Below are positions 33,157 through 42,130 of a stretch of 64,000 nucleotides of DNA, in pieces. Each line of letters opens with the position of its first letter. The stretch's first letter is position 1. Below the pieces are notes generated by a model. It saw only the letters and a program-made list of their open reading frames with translations. It was not told where the DNA came from and made no database searches. The stretch comes from Variovorax paradoxus (GTDB taxonomy: Bacteria; Pseudomonadota; Gammaproteobacteria; Burkholderiales; Burkholderiaceae_C): NCBI RefSeq assembly GCF_000834655.1, contig NZ_JXQQ01000044.1, positions 1 to 64,000 on the forward strand, given 5' to 3'. Made by a program: the position numbers and the translations under genes.

Positions 33157-35205
33157 ATGACGACGACAACGACGAGCCCGACGTTCCACAACGAACACGC
33201 CCACCTGGTTCACCCCAAATACCGCCCGGACATCGACGGGCTGCGCGCCGTGGCGGTGCTCTCGGTCCTGGGTTACCACGCGTTCCCGCAGTGGATCAAG
33301 GGCGGCTTCATCGGCGTCGACATCTTCTTCGTCATCTCCGGCTTCCTGATCACCACGATCATCCTGGCCAGCTTCGAGGGCGAGGGCTTCAGCTACCGCG
33401 AGTTCTACGCCCGGCGCGTGAAGCGGATCTTCCCGGCGCTGGCGCTGGTGCTGGCGGCCACGCTCGCCTTCGGCTGGTATTCGCTCCTGCCCAACGAATG
33501 GGTGCAACTGGGCAAGCACGTGGCCGCGGGCGCTGGGTTCGTCTCGAACTTCGCGTTCTGGAGCGAGGCCGGCTACTTCGACAACGCGGCCGAGACCAAG
33601 CCGCTGCTGCACCTGTGGTCGCTGGCCATCGAGGAGCAGTTCTACATCTTCTGGCCCGTGCTGCTGGGCCTCGCGTGGAAGCGCAAATGGCGCGTGCTCT
33701 GGGTGGTCGGCATCGTCGCGGCGGCGTCGTTCCTGCTCAACGTGACGACCATCCACAGCCACCGCACGGCCGCGTTCTATTCGCCGCTTTCGCGCTTCTG
33801 GGAGCTGATGATCGGCGGCATGCTCGCGTACATGCGGCTGCACCGGCCGCTGCCCAAGCCGGGCTGGGGACGCCATGCGCAGTCCATCGCCGGGCTGGCG
33901 CTGATCGTGCTGGGCCTGTGCTTCATTCGCGGCGGCAAGGCCTTCCCGGGCTTCTGGGCGATCCTGCCGACGCTGGGCGCATTCTTCTGCATCGCCGCCG
34001 GGCCAACCGGCGTGCTGAACCGCTACGTGCTCGCCTCGAAGCCGATGGTGTGGGTGGGGCTCATCAGCTACCCGCTGTACCTGTGGCACTGGCCGCTGCT
34101 GGCGTATGCGCGCATCCTGGAGGGCAAGCTGCCTTCCGACGGCATCCGCGCGCTGATGCTGGTCGCCTCCTTCGTGCTTGCGTGGCTGACCTACCGCTTC
34201 GTCGAACGCTATACGCGCAAGACCGAGAACTCCACGGTGACCTCGGGCCTCGTGGCCGCGATGGTGGGCTTCGTCGTGCTCGGTCTGCTGGCCACCTCGG
34301 GCTACTACGTCGGGCGCCACAGCGATCCATACTTCAACAAGACGGCGGCCGCGGCCAAGGACTGGGGCTACCCCGACGGCCTGAGCCCGATCAAGGTCGA
34401 TGGCGAGGTGCTGCAGCAGATCGGCCACGGCAAGCGCCGCGTGCTTTTCTTCGGTGACAGCCACATCGAACAATACGGCCCGCGCGCGGTGGAGCTGAGC
34501 AAGACCGCGCCCGACACGCTCGATTCCCTGTCCTTCGTGACCTGGGGCGCCTGCCCGCCGATTCCCAACGTGGTCGACGAGCAGAACAACCTCTGCGCGG
34601 AACGCCGCGACGGCGGCATGCGCCTGGCGGTGAGCGACAAGTTCGATGCGGTGGTCTTCGGCGGCTGCTGGAACTGCTACTTCTCGGAGACCGACAAGCC
34701 CACCGCCGACAACGCCGCGGCGGACCGCTACTACTACCAGGACGGTAAGAACAAGCGCCGCTTCATGGGCGGCGGCGGCGCGGACTTCGCGCTCAACACG
34801 CTCGAGACGGTGATGACGGCGCTCTCCAAGCACAAGCAGGTCTACCTGCTGCTGGACAACCCGGTCGGCGAAGGCTTCGGCCCCGAGGAATTCGTCAAGG
34901 GTGGACGCCTGGGGAACATGACCGTCGGGCGCATGTCGCCGACCGCGCCCTGGGTGCCGGAACAGAAGGCGCTGCACGAGCGCATGCGCCAGATCGCGCA
35001 ACGCAGCGGCGCCATCGTGATCGATCCGATTCCGACGCTGTGCGAGAAGGACTGGTGCACCCGGGCGGACGCCGATGCCACGCCGATCTACAAGGATGCC
35101 GGGCACCTGCGCGCCGAGTACGTGCGCAAGTTCGCCACCTATATCGACCCCGCGATGACGACGCCGAAGCAGCCTGCAGCGGCTGCCCCGGCTCCCGCGC
35201 GCTAG
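33157..35205 (+). CDS. Acyltransferase-3 membrane protein with C-terminal SGNH domain (O-acetyltransferase, OafA-like)
   Basis: A 682-residue protein. The first half (about residues 20-390) is an acyltransferase-3 membrane domain with YRPDIDGLRAVAVLSVLGYH, FFVISGFLIT and LLHLWSLAIEEQFYIFWP. The C-terminal part is a periplasmic SGNH hydrolase-like domain with block I FFGDSHIEQYG and block V DAGHLR. Such fusions transfer acetyl groups to surface polysaccharides. A TTG codon 51 bases upstream would extend it, but the ATG begins a natural disordered tail. Its stop codon TAG is shared in a CTAG palindrome with the convergent gene. Confidence 0.9.
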   Translation: MTTTTTSPTFHNEHAHLVHPKYRPDIDGLRAVAVLSVLGYHAFPQWIKGGFIGVDIFFVISGFLITTIILASFEGEGFSYREFYARRVKRIFPALALVLAATLAFGWYSLLPNEWVQLGKHVAAGAGFVSNFAFWSEAGYFDNAAETKPLLHLWSLAIEEQFYIFWPVLLGLAWKRKWRVLWVVGIVAAASFLLNVTTIHSHRTAAFYSPLSRFWELMIGGMLAYMRLHRPLPKPGWGRHAQSIAGLALIVLGLCFIRGGKAFPGFWAILPTLGAFFCIAAGPTGVLNRYVLASKPMVWVGLISYPLYLWHWPLLAYARILEGKLPSDGIRALMLVASFVLAWLTYRFVERYTRKTENSTVTSGLVAAMVGFVVLGLLATSGYYVGRHSDPYFNKTAAAAKDWGYPDGLSPIKVDGEVLQQIGHGKRRVLFFGDSHIEQYGPRAVELSKTAPDTLDSLSFVTWGACPPIPNVVDEQNNLCAERRDGGMRLAVSDKFDAVVFGGCWNCYFSETDKPTADNAAADRYYYQDGKNKRRFMGGGGADFALNTLETVMTALSKHKQVYLLLDNPVGEGFGPEEFVKGGRLGNMTVGRMSPTAPWVPEQKALHERMRQIAQRSGAIVIDPIPTLCEKDWCTRADADATPIYKDAGHLRAEYVRKFATYIDPAMTTPKQPAAAAPAPAR

Positions 35206-36263
35206 GCGTACAGGCGCCGGAGGCTGCGAATGCCGGGCAGGCGCGTGATGGCACCGACCAGGCGCACCACGCCAGGCGGGCAGTGGTTGAGCAGGAACAG
35301 CGTGATCCGCAGGCGCAGCTTCTTCTTGCGCCCCACATACGGGTTGGCCAGCACCATGGCGCCGTACTCGTTGAGGATCGCGCTCATCTCCGCGCGGTAC
35401 TGGTCGTCGTTCTTGATCGACTCGATCGCGTGGTTGACGAAGTACGGCTGGAACCGCGGCACCAGGCAATCGCGGAAGTAGTAGCGCCCGCGCAGGTGCT
35501 CGTCGGGGAACATCTGGGTGAGCTTCTTGAAGTACTTGAAGCGGCTGCGGATCATCCGGATGCCGAACGAAGTGCTCGCCGTGTGGATGCACCAGACGGT
35601 GACGGCCTTGTCCACGAAGTAGTTGCTGAACCCCTTGCGGAAGATGCGCAGGAACAGGTCGTCGTCCTCGAAGCCCATGAACTGCGAATCGAAACCGTCG
35701 ACGGCCTCGAAGGCCTTGCGGCTCACCAGCGCCGCCGACGGCAGCACGAACATGTCGTTTCGCAGCAGGTCGTTGATGTTGCGCTTGGGGTGCGTCGCGT
35801 GCTCCTTGATCACGCCGGTGCGGATCACGTTGCCGTCGGCGTCGGCCTCGTACAGGTCGGCGTAGACATAGCCGAACAGACGGTCGCCGGGCGGAATGGA
35901 GGCTGCCAGCGTCTCGATGTGGTTGGGCAGGTAGAAGTCGTCCTGGTCGAGAAAGCAGATGAAGTCCGAGGTCGAGGCCTTCACGCCGGCGTTGCGGGCC
36001 GAGCCCTGCCCGCCGTTTTCCTTGTCGATGATGCGGAACGGATAGCGCGCGGCCAGCGCGTCGAGCGAAGCGCGTTCCTCGGCGCGGGAGCCATCGTTGA
36101 CCACGATCACCTCGGCCGCGGGCACCGATTGCTCGAAGACGCTCCTGACCGAACGCTCGATGAAATCGGCGCCGTTGTAGAACGGGATGATCACCACGAC
36201 GCTCGGCCAGGCCGACGGTTGCGCTGCGATGAAGGAATCTGGGGAGGCGTTCATTGGGTTCAT
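35202..36263 (-). CDS. Glycosyltransferase family 2
   Basis: A 353-residue GT-A glycosyltransferase. SVVVIIPFYNGADFIERSV begins the nucleotide-binding half, ENGGQGSARNAG follows and the metal site is LDQDDFY. The region MGFEDDDLFLRIFRKG holds the acceptor-side acidic residues. It ends in a CTAG overlap with the acyltransferase gene and is the last of three GT genes on the minus strand. Sugar specificity unknown. Confidence 0.88.
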   Translation of the reverse strand: MNPMNASPDSFIAAQPSAWPSVVVIIPFYNGADFIERSVRSVFEQSVPAAEVIVVNDGSRAEERASLDALAARYPFRIIDKENGGQGSARNAGVKASTSDFICFLDQDDFYLPNHIETLAASIPPGDRLFGYVYADLYEADADGNVIRTGVIKEHATHPKRNINDLLRNDMFVLPSAALVSRKAFEAVDGFDSQFMGFEDDDLFLRIFRKGFSNYFVDKAVTVWCIHTASTSFGIRMIRSRFKYFKKLTQMFPDEHLRGRYYFRDCLVPRFQPYFVNHAIESIKNDDQYRAEMSAILNEYGAMVLANPYVGRKKKLRLRITLFLLNHCPPGVVRLVGAITRLPGIRSLRRLYA

Positions 36264-36282
36264 GGTTCTTTGGGGGCGGAGC

Positions 36283-37287
36283 CTACACAGATTCGAAAAG
36301 GTCGCGGACCACGCCGCGCACGCCGCGGCCGAACTTGTCGTAGCGGCCGGTCAAGGCTTCGCGCGCGATCGGCGCGATGCGCGCGAGCCGCGACGCGGGC
36401 AACGCGGCGCGAAAACGCTGGTGCTCGATCTTGCTGCGCACCTTGGCAAGGATCTCGGGCGGGACCCGGTCACCCAGCTGCACGAGCCGCGCGAGCAGAA
36501 GCTCGGCCTTGACCGCACGCTCGACGTGCGTGGTGCCGCGGGAGGCCAGCGCCTTGCGCACCTTCTCGGCAAAGGTGTCGCGCCGCGCGCCGATCTGGTT
36601 GGATTCGTGCTGGCGGTATTCGATGAACGGCTGCTCCAGCAGGTCGACCCGCGCCGTCGTCGAAGCAACGATGCCCAGCCACTCGTCGTGCACCCACTCG
36701 ACCGGCAGCGGCAGCGCGTCTGCCAGCAGCGAGCGGCGAAACACGGTGGTCGCGCCAGTGACGAGGTTGCGCCGCAGCAGCACCTCGAAGGCATTGCCGG
36801 CGTGCACGCGCGCCAGCTCGGAGGGCGTGACCTCCAGCGCGTGGAACAGCGTCTGATTCAAGTCGCGGCGCTCGGCGTCGACCAGGCGCGCATCGGTGTG
36901 CAGCAGCAGCAGGTCGGCGTCCTGCTCGAAGCGGGGCACCATCTGTTCGAGCCGGTCGGGCATCCACACATCGTCCTGGTCGCTCAGCGCGATCAGTTCG
37001 CTGGTGCAGGCGCTGATGGCCTGCTCGAAATTCTTGACGACGCGCAAGGCGACCGGGTTCTCGAAGACCCGCAGCGCGATCGAGAGACCCGGGCGTTCGG
37101 CCGCGCATTCGGCGACGGCGGCGCGCACCACTTCGACCGACCCGTCGCGCGAGGCGTCGTCAGACAGCACGATCTCGACCGGCGGACGGGTCTGCAGGCA
37201 GATGCTGCGCACCTGCTCGCGCAGGAACCGTGCGCCGTTGTAGGTGCAAAGCGCGACGGAGACTTCGAGGGGACGGGGAGCGTTCAT
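36283..37287 (-). CDS. Glycosyltransferase family 2
   Basis: A 334-residue GT-A enzyme with EVSVALCTYNGARFLREQV at the start, LSDDASRDGS and the metal site LSDQDDVWMPDR. The pattern is that of rhamnosyl/galactosyl-type O-antigen transferases. Its ATG overlaps the stop of the 608-residue GT gene. A helical C-terminal 60 residues (ESV end) probably contacts the membrane. Confidence 0.88.
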   Translation of the reverse strand: MNAPRPLEVSVALCTYNGARFLREQVRSICLQTRPPVEIVLSDDASRDGSVEVVRAAVAECAAERPGLSIALRVFENPVALRVVKNFEQAISACTSELIALSDQDDVWMPDRLEQMVPRFEQDADLLLLHTDARLVDAERRDLNQTLFHALEVTPSELARVHAGNAFEVLLRRNLVTGATTVFRRSLLADALPLPVEWVHDEWLGIVASTTARVDLLEQPFIEYRQHESNQIGARRDTFAEKVRKALASRGTTHVERAVKAELLLARLVQLGDRVPPEILAKVRSKIEHQRFRAALPASRLARIAPIAREALTGRYDKFGRGVRGVVRDLFESV

Positions 37288-39110
37288 GGAGAGCTTGTGG
37301 GGCGCGGCGGCCACGCCAGGTCGAAATCTTCGGTGTCGAGCGTGAGGTTGGGGTTGTAGGCGGGGTCGTGAGCGATCAGGTCGGCCCAGCGGCTTCGCAT
37401 GACGGCGGATTCGCGCGCGAGCCGGTCGCGCGATTCGGCCGCCATCTCGAGGCCGCGGCTCGCCGACTCGTGGTGCAGCAGCTCGGCGTAGGGCGTCCAG
37501 ACGTTGCGGTAGCCGGCCTCTCGCAGGCGCAGGCAGAAGTCGACGTCGTTGTAGGCCACGCCCAGCTGAGCTTCGTCGAGTCCGCCGACCTGCTCGTAGA
37601 GCGACTTGCGCACGACCAGGCAGGCCGCGGTGACCGCGGAAAAGTTCTGTACCAGCTGCGCGCGGCCGCCATGGCCTGCGACGGTCGATGGCAGGTGCTT
37701 GTGCGCGTGCCCCGCCATGCCGCCGATGCCCAGGACGACACCGCCGTGCTGGATGGTCATGTCGGGGTAGAGCAGCTTCGCGCCGACCGCGCCCACACCC
37801 GGCTGCAGCGCGAGCGACACCATCTCGTGGAGCCAGTCGGGCGAGATGACTTCGATGTCGTTGTTGAGCAGGCCGACGAGTTCTCCGCGCGCCTGCGCCA
37901 CGGCCGCGTTGTTGAGCGCCGAGTAGTTGAAAGGGCGGTCGTCGCGGATCACGGTGATGCCCGGTTGTGCGCCGAGCGCCGCGAAGTACGCGAGCGCCTC
38001 GGGGTCGTCCGAGCCGTTGTCGACCAGCAGGATCTCGTAGTTCGGGTAGGCGGTCTCCAGGACGATGCTCTCGATGCACTGGCGCACGAGGTTCACGCCG
38101 TTGCGGGTCGGGATGATCAGAGAGACGAAGGTCGGCACCTCGGGCAACGCATAGCGCACGCGGAGACCGTGGGGCGTGGCCTCGGCGGTGGCCGCGGTGC
38201 CGATGCGCTGGAAGTGCCGGTCGAGCGCTTGCGCATCGGCCTTGCCAGCCGGCGCGAGCGGCCTACGCGAATGACTGAGGATGCGGGCTATGTGGCCGAT
38301 CTGGTCGGGTCGAACGCGCTCCACGCAGCGCAACGCCAGGTCGAATCCCTGCGCGCCATCGGCGGCTGCATTGAGCCCGCCAGCCTCCTCGAACAGGCTG
38401 GCCTGGACCACGCCCATCGGCGAGAAAAGATTGCGGGACAGGAACAGGTCCGGGTTCCAGTCCGGCTTGAAGCACGGATCCCCGCGACGGCCTTCCGCGT
38501 CGATCACGTCAGTGTCGGCATACAGCATGCGGACTCCGGGATGCGCGTCGATCTCCCTGGCAATGGTGACGAGCGCGTGGTCGGGCAGCGTGCAACCGGG
38601 TTCGAGCAAGACAATCCAGTCGGCGCTCACCGGACCGGTCGGCGGGCCAGCCTGGAGCGTCCACTCCGCGTAAGACTGGGCTTCCAGGGACCGGGTCGTT
38701 TGTTGCAACGATGCTGCGTTTGCACCGGGCGCGCCAGCCAACACCAGGAAACGCGGACGCGCGGGCCACGCGGCCATCCCGGGGCGCCGGCCTTCGCCTT
38801 CCTCATGGGAGTCGTGCCCGGGGTGGTCGTAACGCGCTGCCCAGTCGGCATAGGTGCCCCGACGAACAGGATCAGCCGCCGGTGATACGCCGCGCACAAC
38901 GCGCTGGAAACGACCGCTCAGCCACCTCAAAGGGGCAGTCAGGCGCCAGCTGCTGGACTGCGTCATGCTGCGGACCTGCGCATCCAGGGCCTTGACCTGC
39001 ACCTCCAGCAAACCGATGTGCCGCTGCAGCTGTGCATTGCTCGAAGCGACATCGAGCCCGCGCCGCCGGGGAGAAGGCTGCGCAGCCGGCAGCGTAGGCT
39101 TACTGAACAT
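37284..39110 (-). CDS. Double glycosyltransferase family 2 protein with N-terminal coiled coil
   Basis: A 608-residue protein. Residues about 20-52 form a heptad-like coil, followed by SWRLTAPLR at 54-62. A first GT2-like module (about 118-320) has lost the D-x-D (WIVLLEPGCTL) but keeps YADTDVIDAEG and FKPDWNPDLF. The second module (about 328-560) is intact, with SLIIPTRNGVNL, DNGSDD and LLNNDIEV. The first half may therefore bind acceptor or structure the protein while the second catalyses transfer. It diverges from manC across 93 bases. Confidence 0.88.
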   Translation of the reverse strand: MFSKPTLPAAQPSPRRRGLDVASSNAQLQRHIGLLEVQVKALDAQVRSMTQSSSWRLTAPLRWLSGRFQRVVRGVSPAADPVRRGTYADWAARYDHPGHDSHEEGEGRRPGMAAWPARPRFLVLAGAPGANAASLQQTTRSLEAQSYAEWTLQAGPPTGPVSADWIVLLEPGCTLPDHALVTIAREIDAHPGVRMLYADTDVIDAEGRRGDPCFKPDWNPDLFLSRNLFSPMGVVQASLFEEAGGLNAAADGAQGFDLALRCVERVRPDQIGHIARILSHSRRPLAPAGKADAQALDRHFQRIGTAATAEATPHGLRVRYALPEVPTFVSLIIPTRNGVNLVRQCIESIVLETAYPNYEILLVDNGSDDPEALAYFAALGAQPGITVIRDDRPFNYSALNNAAVAQARGELVGLLNNDIEVISPDWLHEMVSLALQPGVGAVGAKLLYPDMTIQHGGVVLGIGGMAGHAHKHLPSTVAGHGGRAQLVQNFSAVTAACLVVRKSLYEQVGGLDEAQLGVAYNDVDFCLRLREAGYRNVWTPYAELLHHESASRGLEMAAESRDRLARESAVMRSRWADLIAHDPAYNPNLTLDTEDFDLAWPPRPTSSP

Positions 39111-39146
39111 TGCTCGAGGTCACCAAAATAGACGCTTCCAATCGTT

Positions 39147-39161
39147 ACGGGGCCGCCCCGT
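39147..39161. repeat. GC-rich palindrome between divergent GT and manC genes
   Basis: ACGGGGC-C-GCCCCGT is a 15-base palindrome in the short divergent promoter region. Its role (operator, insulator or chance) cannot be told. Confidence 0.35.
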
Positions 39162-39203
39162 GGGGGCCGGTAAAATTATCCCCTCATCACACCCTATAAA
39201 AAA

Positions 39204-40622
39204 ATGCGCGTCTTTTCAGTTGTGCTTTCAGGGGGGGCAGGTTCCCGGCTTTGGCCAGCATCTCGGCAAGCCTTTCCCAAGCCCTTCATGAAACTTGGCG
39301 GCACCACCCTGCTCCAGCAGGCCATCGAACGGGGACAGGCCTGCGGTACGGGCGATCTGATGGTCGTCACCAACAAGGACCACCTGTTTCTCACCAAGGA
39401 CGTGCTGCGCCAGATGTCCGACCCGCCCGAGGCCACGCTGCTGCTGGAGCCCCGGGGCCGCAACACCGGGCCGGCGATCGCCCTGGCCGCCCTGCAGTGC
39501 ATCCGGCAGTTCAGCGGCGACACCGTGATGCTCGTGCTGTCGGCCGACCACCTGGTGCCCGACGTCGAGGCCTTCGTGGCCAGTGCCAACCAGGCATTCC
39601 GCCTCGCCACGCAGGGCAAGCTGGTGGTATTCGGCATCAACCCCACGGGGCCGGACACGGGCTTCGGTTACGTCGAGGTGGCCAAGGTCTCGCGCGAGAG
39701 CCAGGCCGCCAAGCGCTTCGTCGAGAAGCCCGACCTCCAGACCGCGCAGGAGTACCTGGCCACCGGCCGCTACTACTGGAACAGCGGCATGTTCTGCTTT
39801 ACCGCGGACGCCATCGTCGCCGCCTTCGAGCGCCATGCGCCCGAGCTGCTGGCCGCGGCACGCCGCGCGCTCGAGTCGTCGCACGTGGCGGGCGAGACGA
39901 TCCAGTTCGATCTGCACACCTTCGGGCTACAGCCGGACATCAGCATCGACTACGCGGTCATGGAGCCGGCCGACAACGTGCACGTTGTGCCCGCCAAATT
40001 CAGCTGGAGCGACGTCGGATCGTGGCCCGCGCTGGCCAATGCGCTCACGCCCGATGCCAGCGGCAACACCATGCCTTCCAACGTCGTGGCCATCGACACC
40101 ACCGGCACCCACGTGCAGGTGGACAGCCACTCCCCCAAGGTGGTCGCCACGGTGGGCGTGCATGATCTGGTCATTGTCGACACGCCCGATGCACTGCTCG
40201 TGGCGCACAAGGACAGCGCCCAGGAAGTCAAGAAGGTGGTCGACACGCTGAAGGCCCGCAGGCACGAGACGGTGCACTCTCCCGCGGTCGTGAACCGCCC
40301 GTGGGGCACCTACTCGGCACTGAAGGAAGAAGAAGGGTACAAGGTCAAGCGCATCACGGTCATGCCGGGAGAATCGCTGTCCTTGCAATATCACCACCAC
40401 CGCGCGGAGCACTGGGTCGTGGTGCAGGGCCGCGGCATCGTCCAGATCGGCGATGTCGAGCACGAAACCCTGCCCGGCCAGTACCGCTACATCCCCTTGA
40501 AAGAGAAACACCGCTTGACCAATATCGGCGACGAAGAACTGGTGCTCATCGAAGTCCAGTGCGGCGGCTACCTTGGCGAGGACGACATCGTTCGCCTCGC
40601 AGACACTTACGGACGCGCATGA
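39204..40622 (+). CDS. manC: Mannose-1-phosphate guanylyltransferase/mannose-6-phosphate isomerase
   Basis: A 472-residue bifunctional enzyme. The N-terminal nucleotidyltransferase carries LSGGAGSRLWPASRQAFPKPF (about residues 8-28) and FVEKPDL; the C-terminal type II phosphomannose isomerase cupin carries LSLQYHHHRAEHW and NIGDEELVLIEVQ. It supplies GDP-mannose, the precursor for Gmd encoded at 48798-49835. First gene of the manC-wzm-wzt unit. Confidence 0.95.
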   Translation: MRVFSVVLSGGAGSRLWPASRQAFPKPFMKLGGTTLLQQAIERGQACGTGDLMVVTNKDHLFLTKDVLRQMSDPPEATLLLEPRGRNTGPAIALAALQCIRQFSGDTVMLVLSADHLVPDVEAFVASANQAFRLATQGKLVVFGINPTGPDTGFGYVEVAKVSRESQAAKRFVEKPDLQTAQEYLATGRYYWNSGMFCFTADAIVAAFERHAPELLAAARRALESSHVAGETIQFDLHTFGLQPDISIDYAVMEPADNVHVVPAKFSWSDVGSWPALANALTPDASGNTMPSNVVAIDTTGTHVQVDSHSPKVVATVGVHDLVIVDTPDALLVAHKDSAQEVKKVVDTLKARRHETVHSPAVVNRPWGTYSALKEEEGYKVKRITVMPGESLSLQYHHHRAEHWVVVQGRGIVQIGDVEHETLPGQYRYIPLKEKHRLTNIGDEELVLIEVQCGGYLGEDDIVRLADTYGRA

Positions 40623-41422
40623 GCCAAGTTCACTCCAATCTGCATCGAAGCGCCATTTCCGACTGGTGGGAAGGCACCCGCCGCACCGACATCTGGTGGA
40701 CGCTCGCCTGGTTCGACATCGTGCTGCGCTATCGCCGCTCCATGCTCGGGCCGCTGTGGCTCACCTTGAGCATGGGCGTCATGATCAGCGGCATGGGGCC
40801 GCTGTACGCGTCGCTCTTCGGCACCAAGCTCAACGAATTCTTCCCGCACCTGGCGCTCGGCGTCATCTTCTGGGCCTTTTTCTCCAGCGTGGTCACGGAC
40901 GCCTGCAACGCCTTCGTCGGGTCGTCCAACTACCTGAAGCAGGGCTACTTTCCCATCAGCCTCTTCGTCTGGCGAAGCCTGGCGCGCAACCTGATCCAGT
41001 TCGCCCACCAGATCGTGCTGTATGTGCCGGTGGCCCTGTGGGCGGGCATCTCGCTGTCCTGGTCGGCGCTGCTGGTGCTGCCGGCCTTCCTCATCCTGAT
41101 CGTCAATGCGCACGCCCTCGGGCTTCTGCTCGGCCTCATCTGCACGCGCTATCGCGATGTGACGCAGATCGTGACCAGCGTGATGCAGATGCTGATGTTC
41201 CTCACGCCCGTGTTCTGGGTGCCCTCGAGCCTGCCTGAACGCGCCAAGTACATCCTCTGGAATCCCTTCGCCCAGATGCTGGACCTGCTGCGCACCCCGC
41301 TGATGGGCGGTGTCGCCGACATCCACAACTGGTGGGGCATCCTGTGCTGGACGGCGGTGAGCCTCGTCGCCGCGACCATGCTGTTCGCCAAATACCGTCG
41401 CCGCGTCGTCTACTGGCTCTGA
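40619..41422 (+). CDS. wzm: Polysaccharide ABC exporter permease (Wzm type)
   Basis: A 267-residue ABC-2 permease with six hydrophobic helices. Characteristic pieces are WFDIVLRYRRSMLGPLWLTL near the N-terminus and QMLMFLTPVFWVPS before the last helices. It overlaps manC by ATGA and precedes the ATPase by 3 bases. It exports the undecaprenyl-linked glycan, or lipid-linked capsule, across the inner membrane. Confidence 0.93.
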   Translation: MSQVHSNLHRSAISDWWEGTRRTDIWWTLAWFDIVLRYRRSMLGPLWLTLSMGVMISGMGPLYASLFGTKLNEFFPHLALGVIFWAFFSSVVTDACNAFVGSSNYLKQGYFPISLFVWRSLARNLIQFAHQIVLYVPVALWAGISLSWSALLVLPAFLILIVNAHALGLLLGLICTRYRDVTQIVTSVMQMLMFLTPVFWVPSSLPERAKYILWNPFAQMLDLLRTPLMGGVADIHNWWGILCWTAVSLVAATMLFAKYRRRVVYWL

Positions 41423-41425
41423 TCC

Positions 41426-42130
41426 ATGGCATTCATCTCTCTCAAAAACGTCGCCGTCAATTTCCCCATTTACGGCGCCGGTGCGGCATCGCTCAAGAAG
41501 ACGCTGGCGGCTTCGGTCACCGGCGGGCGCTTCGGCAAGGAAACCGGCGTCACCGTGGTGCAAGCGCTCAGCGGCATCAATCTCGAGCTCAAGAGCGGCG
41601 ACCGGTTGGGCCTCGTCGGCCACAACGGCGCGGGCAAGTCCACGCTGCTGCGCACGCTCGCGGGTGTCTATGAACCCTCGGCCGGCGAATTCGCCCGGCA
41701 AGGTTCGGTCGCCAGCCTGATCGATCCGTCGCTGGGCATCGAGATGGACGCCACCGGCGTCGAGAACATCATGCTGCGCGGCCTCGTCATGGGCATGAGC
41801 AAGAAAGAGGTCGACCGGCTCACGCCTGAGATCTGCGAGTTCAGCGGCCTGGGCGAGTACGTCAACATGCCGGTGCGCACCTACTCCACCGGCATGATGA
41901 TGCGGCTGGCGTTCTCGATCTCCACCAGCGTCGAGGCCGACATCCTGCTGATGGACGAATGGCTGTCGGTCGGCGACGCCGAGTTCACCGAGAAGGCCGA
42001 GCAGCGCATGCGCGAGGTGGTCTCCAAATCCGGCATCCTGGTGCTGGCATCGCACTCGCCGGAGCTGATCGCCAAGGAATGCAACCGCGTGATCCACATG
42101 GAGCACGGGCGGATCGTCGAGGTTTCCTGA
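41426..42130 (+). CDS. wzt: Polysaccharide ABC exporter ATPase (Wzt/KpsT type, short form)
   Basis: A 234-residue ABC ATPase with Walker A GHNGAGKST, signature YSTGMMMRLAFS and Walker B ADILLMDEWLSVGD. It ends soon after the nucleotide-binding domain and lacks the extra C-terminal beta-sandwich that reads a terminal sugar cap in O9a-type systems. Chain-length control by a cap is thus not expected. The stop abuts that of the convergent gene at 42131. Confidence 0.93.
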   Translation: MAFISLKNVAVNFPIYGAGAASLKKTLAASVTGGRFGKETGVTVVQALSGINLELKSGDRLGLVGHNGAGKSTLLRTLAGVYEPSAGEFARQGSVASLIDPSLGIEMDATGVENIMLRGLVMGMSKKEVDRLTPEICEFSGLGEYVNMPVRTYSTGMMMRLAFSISTSVEADILLMDEWLSVGDAEFTEKAEQRMREVVSKSGILVLASHSPELIAKECNRVIHMEHGRIVEVS

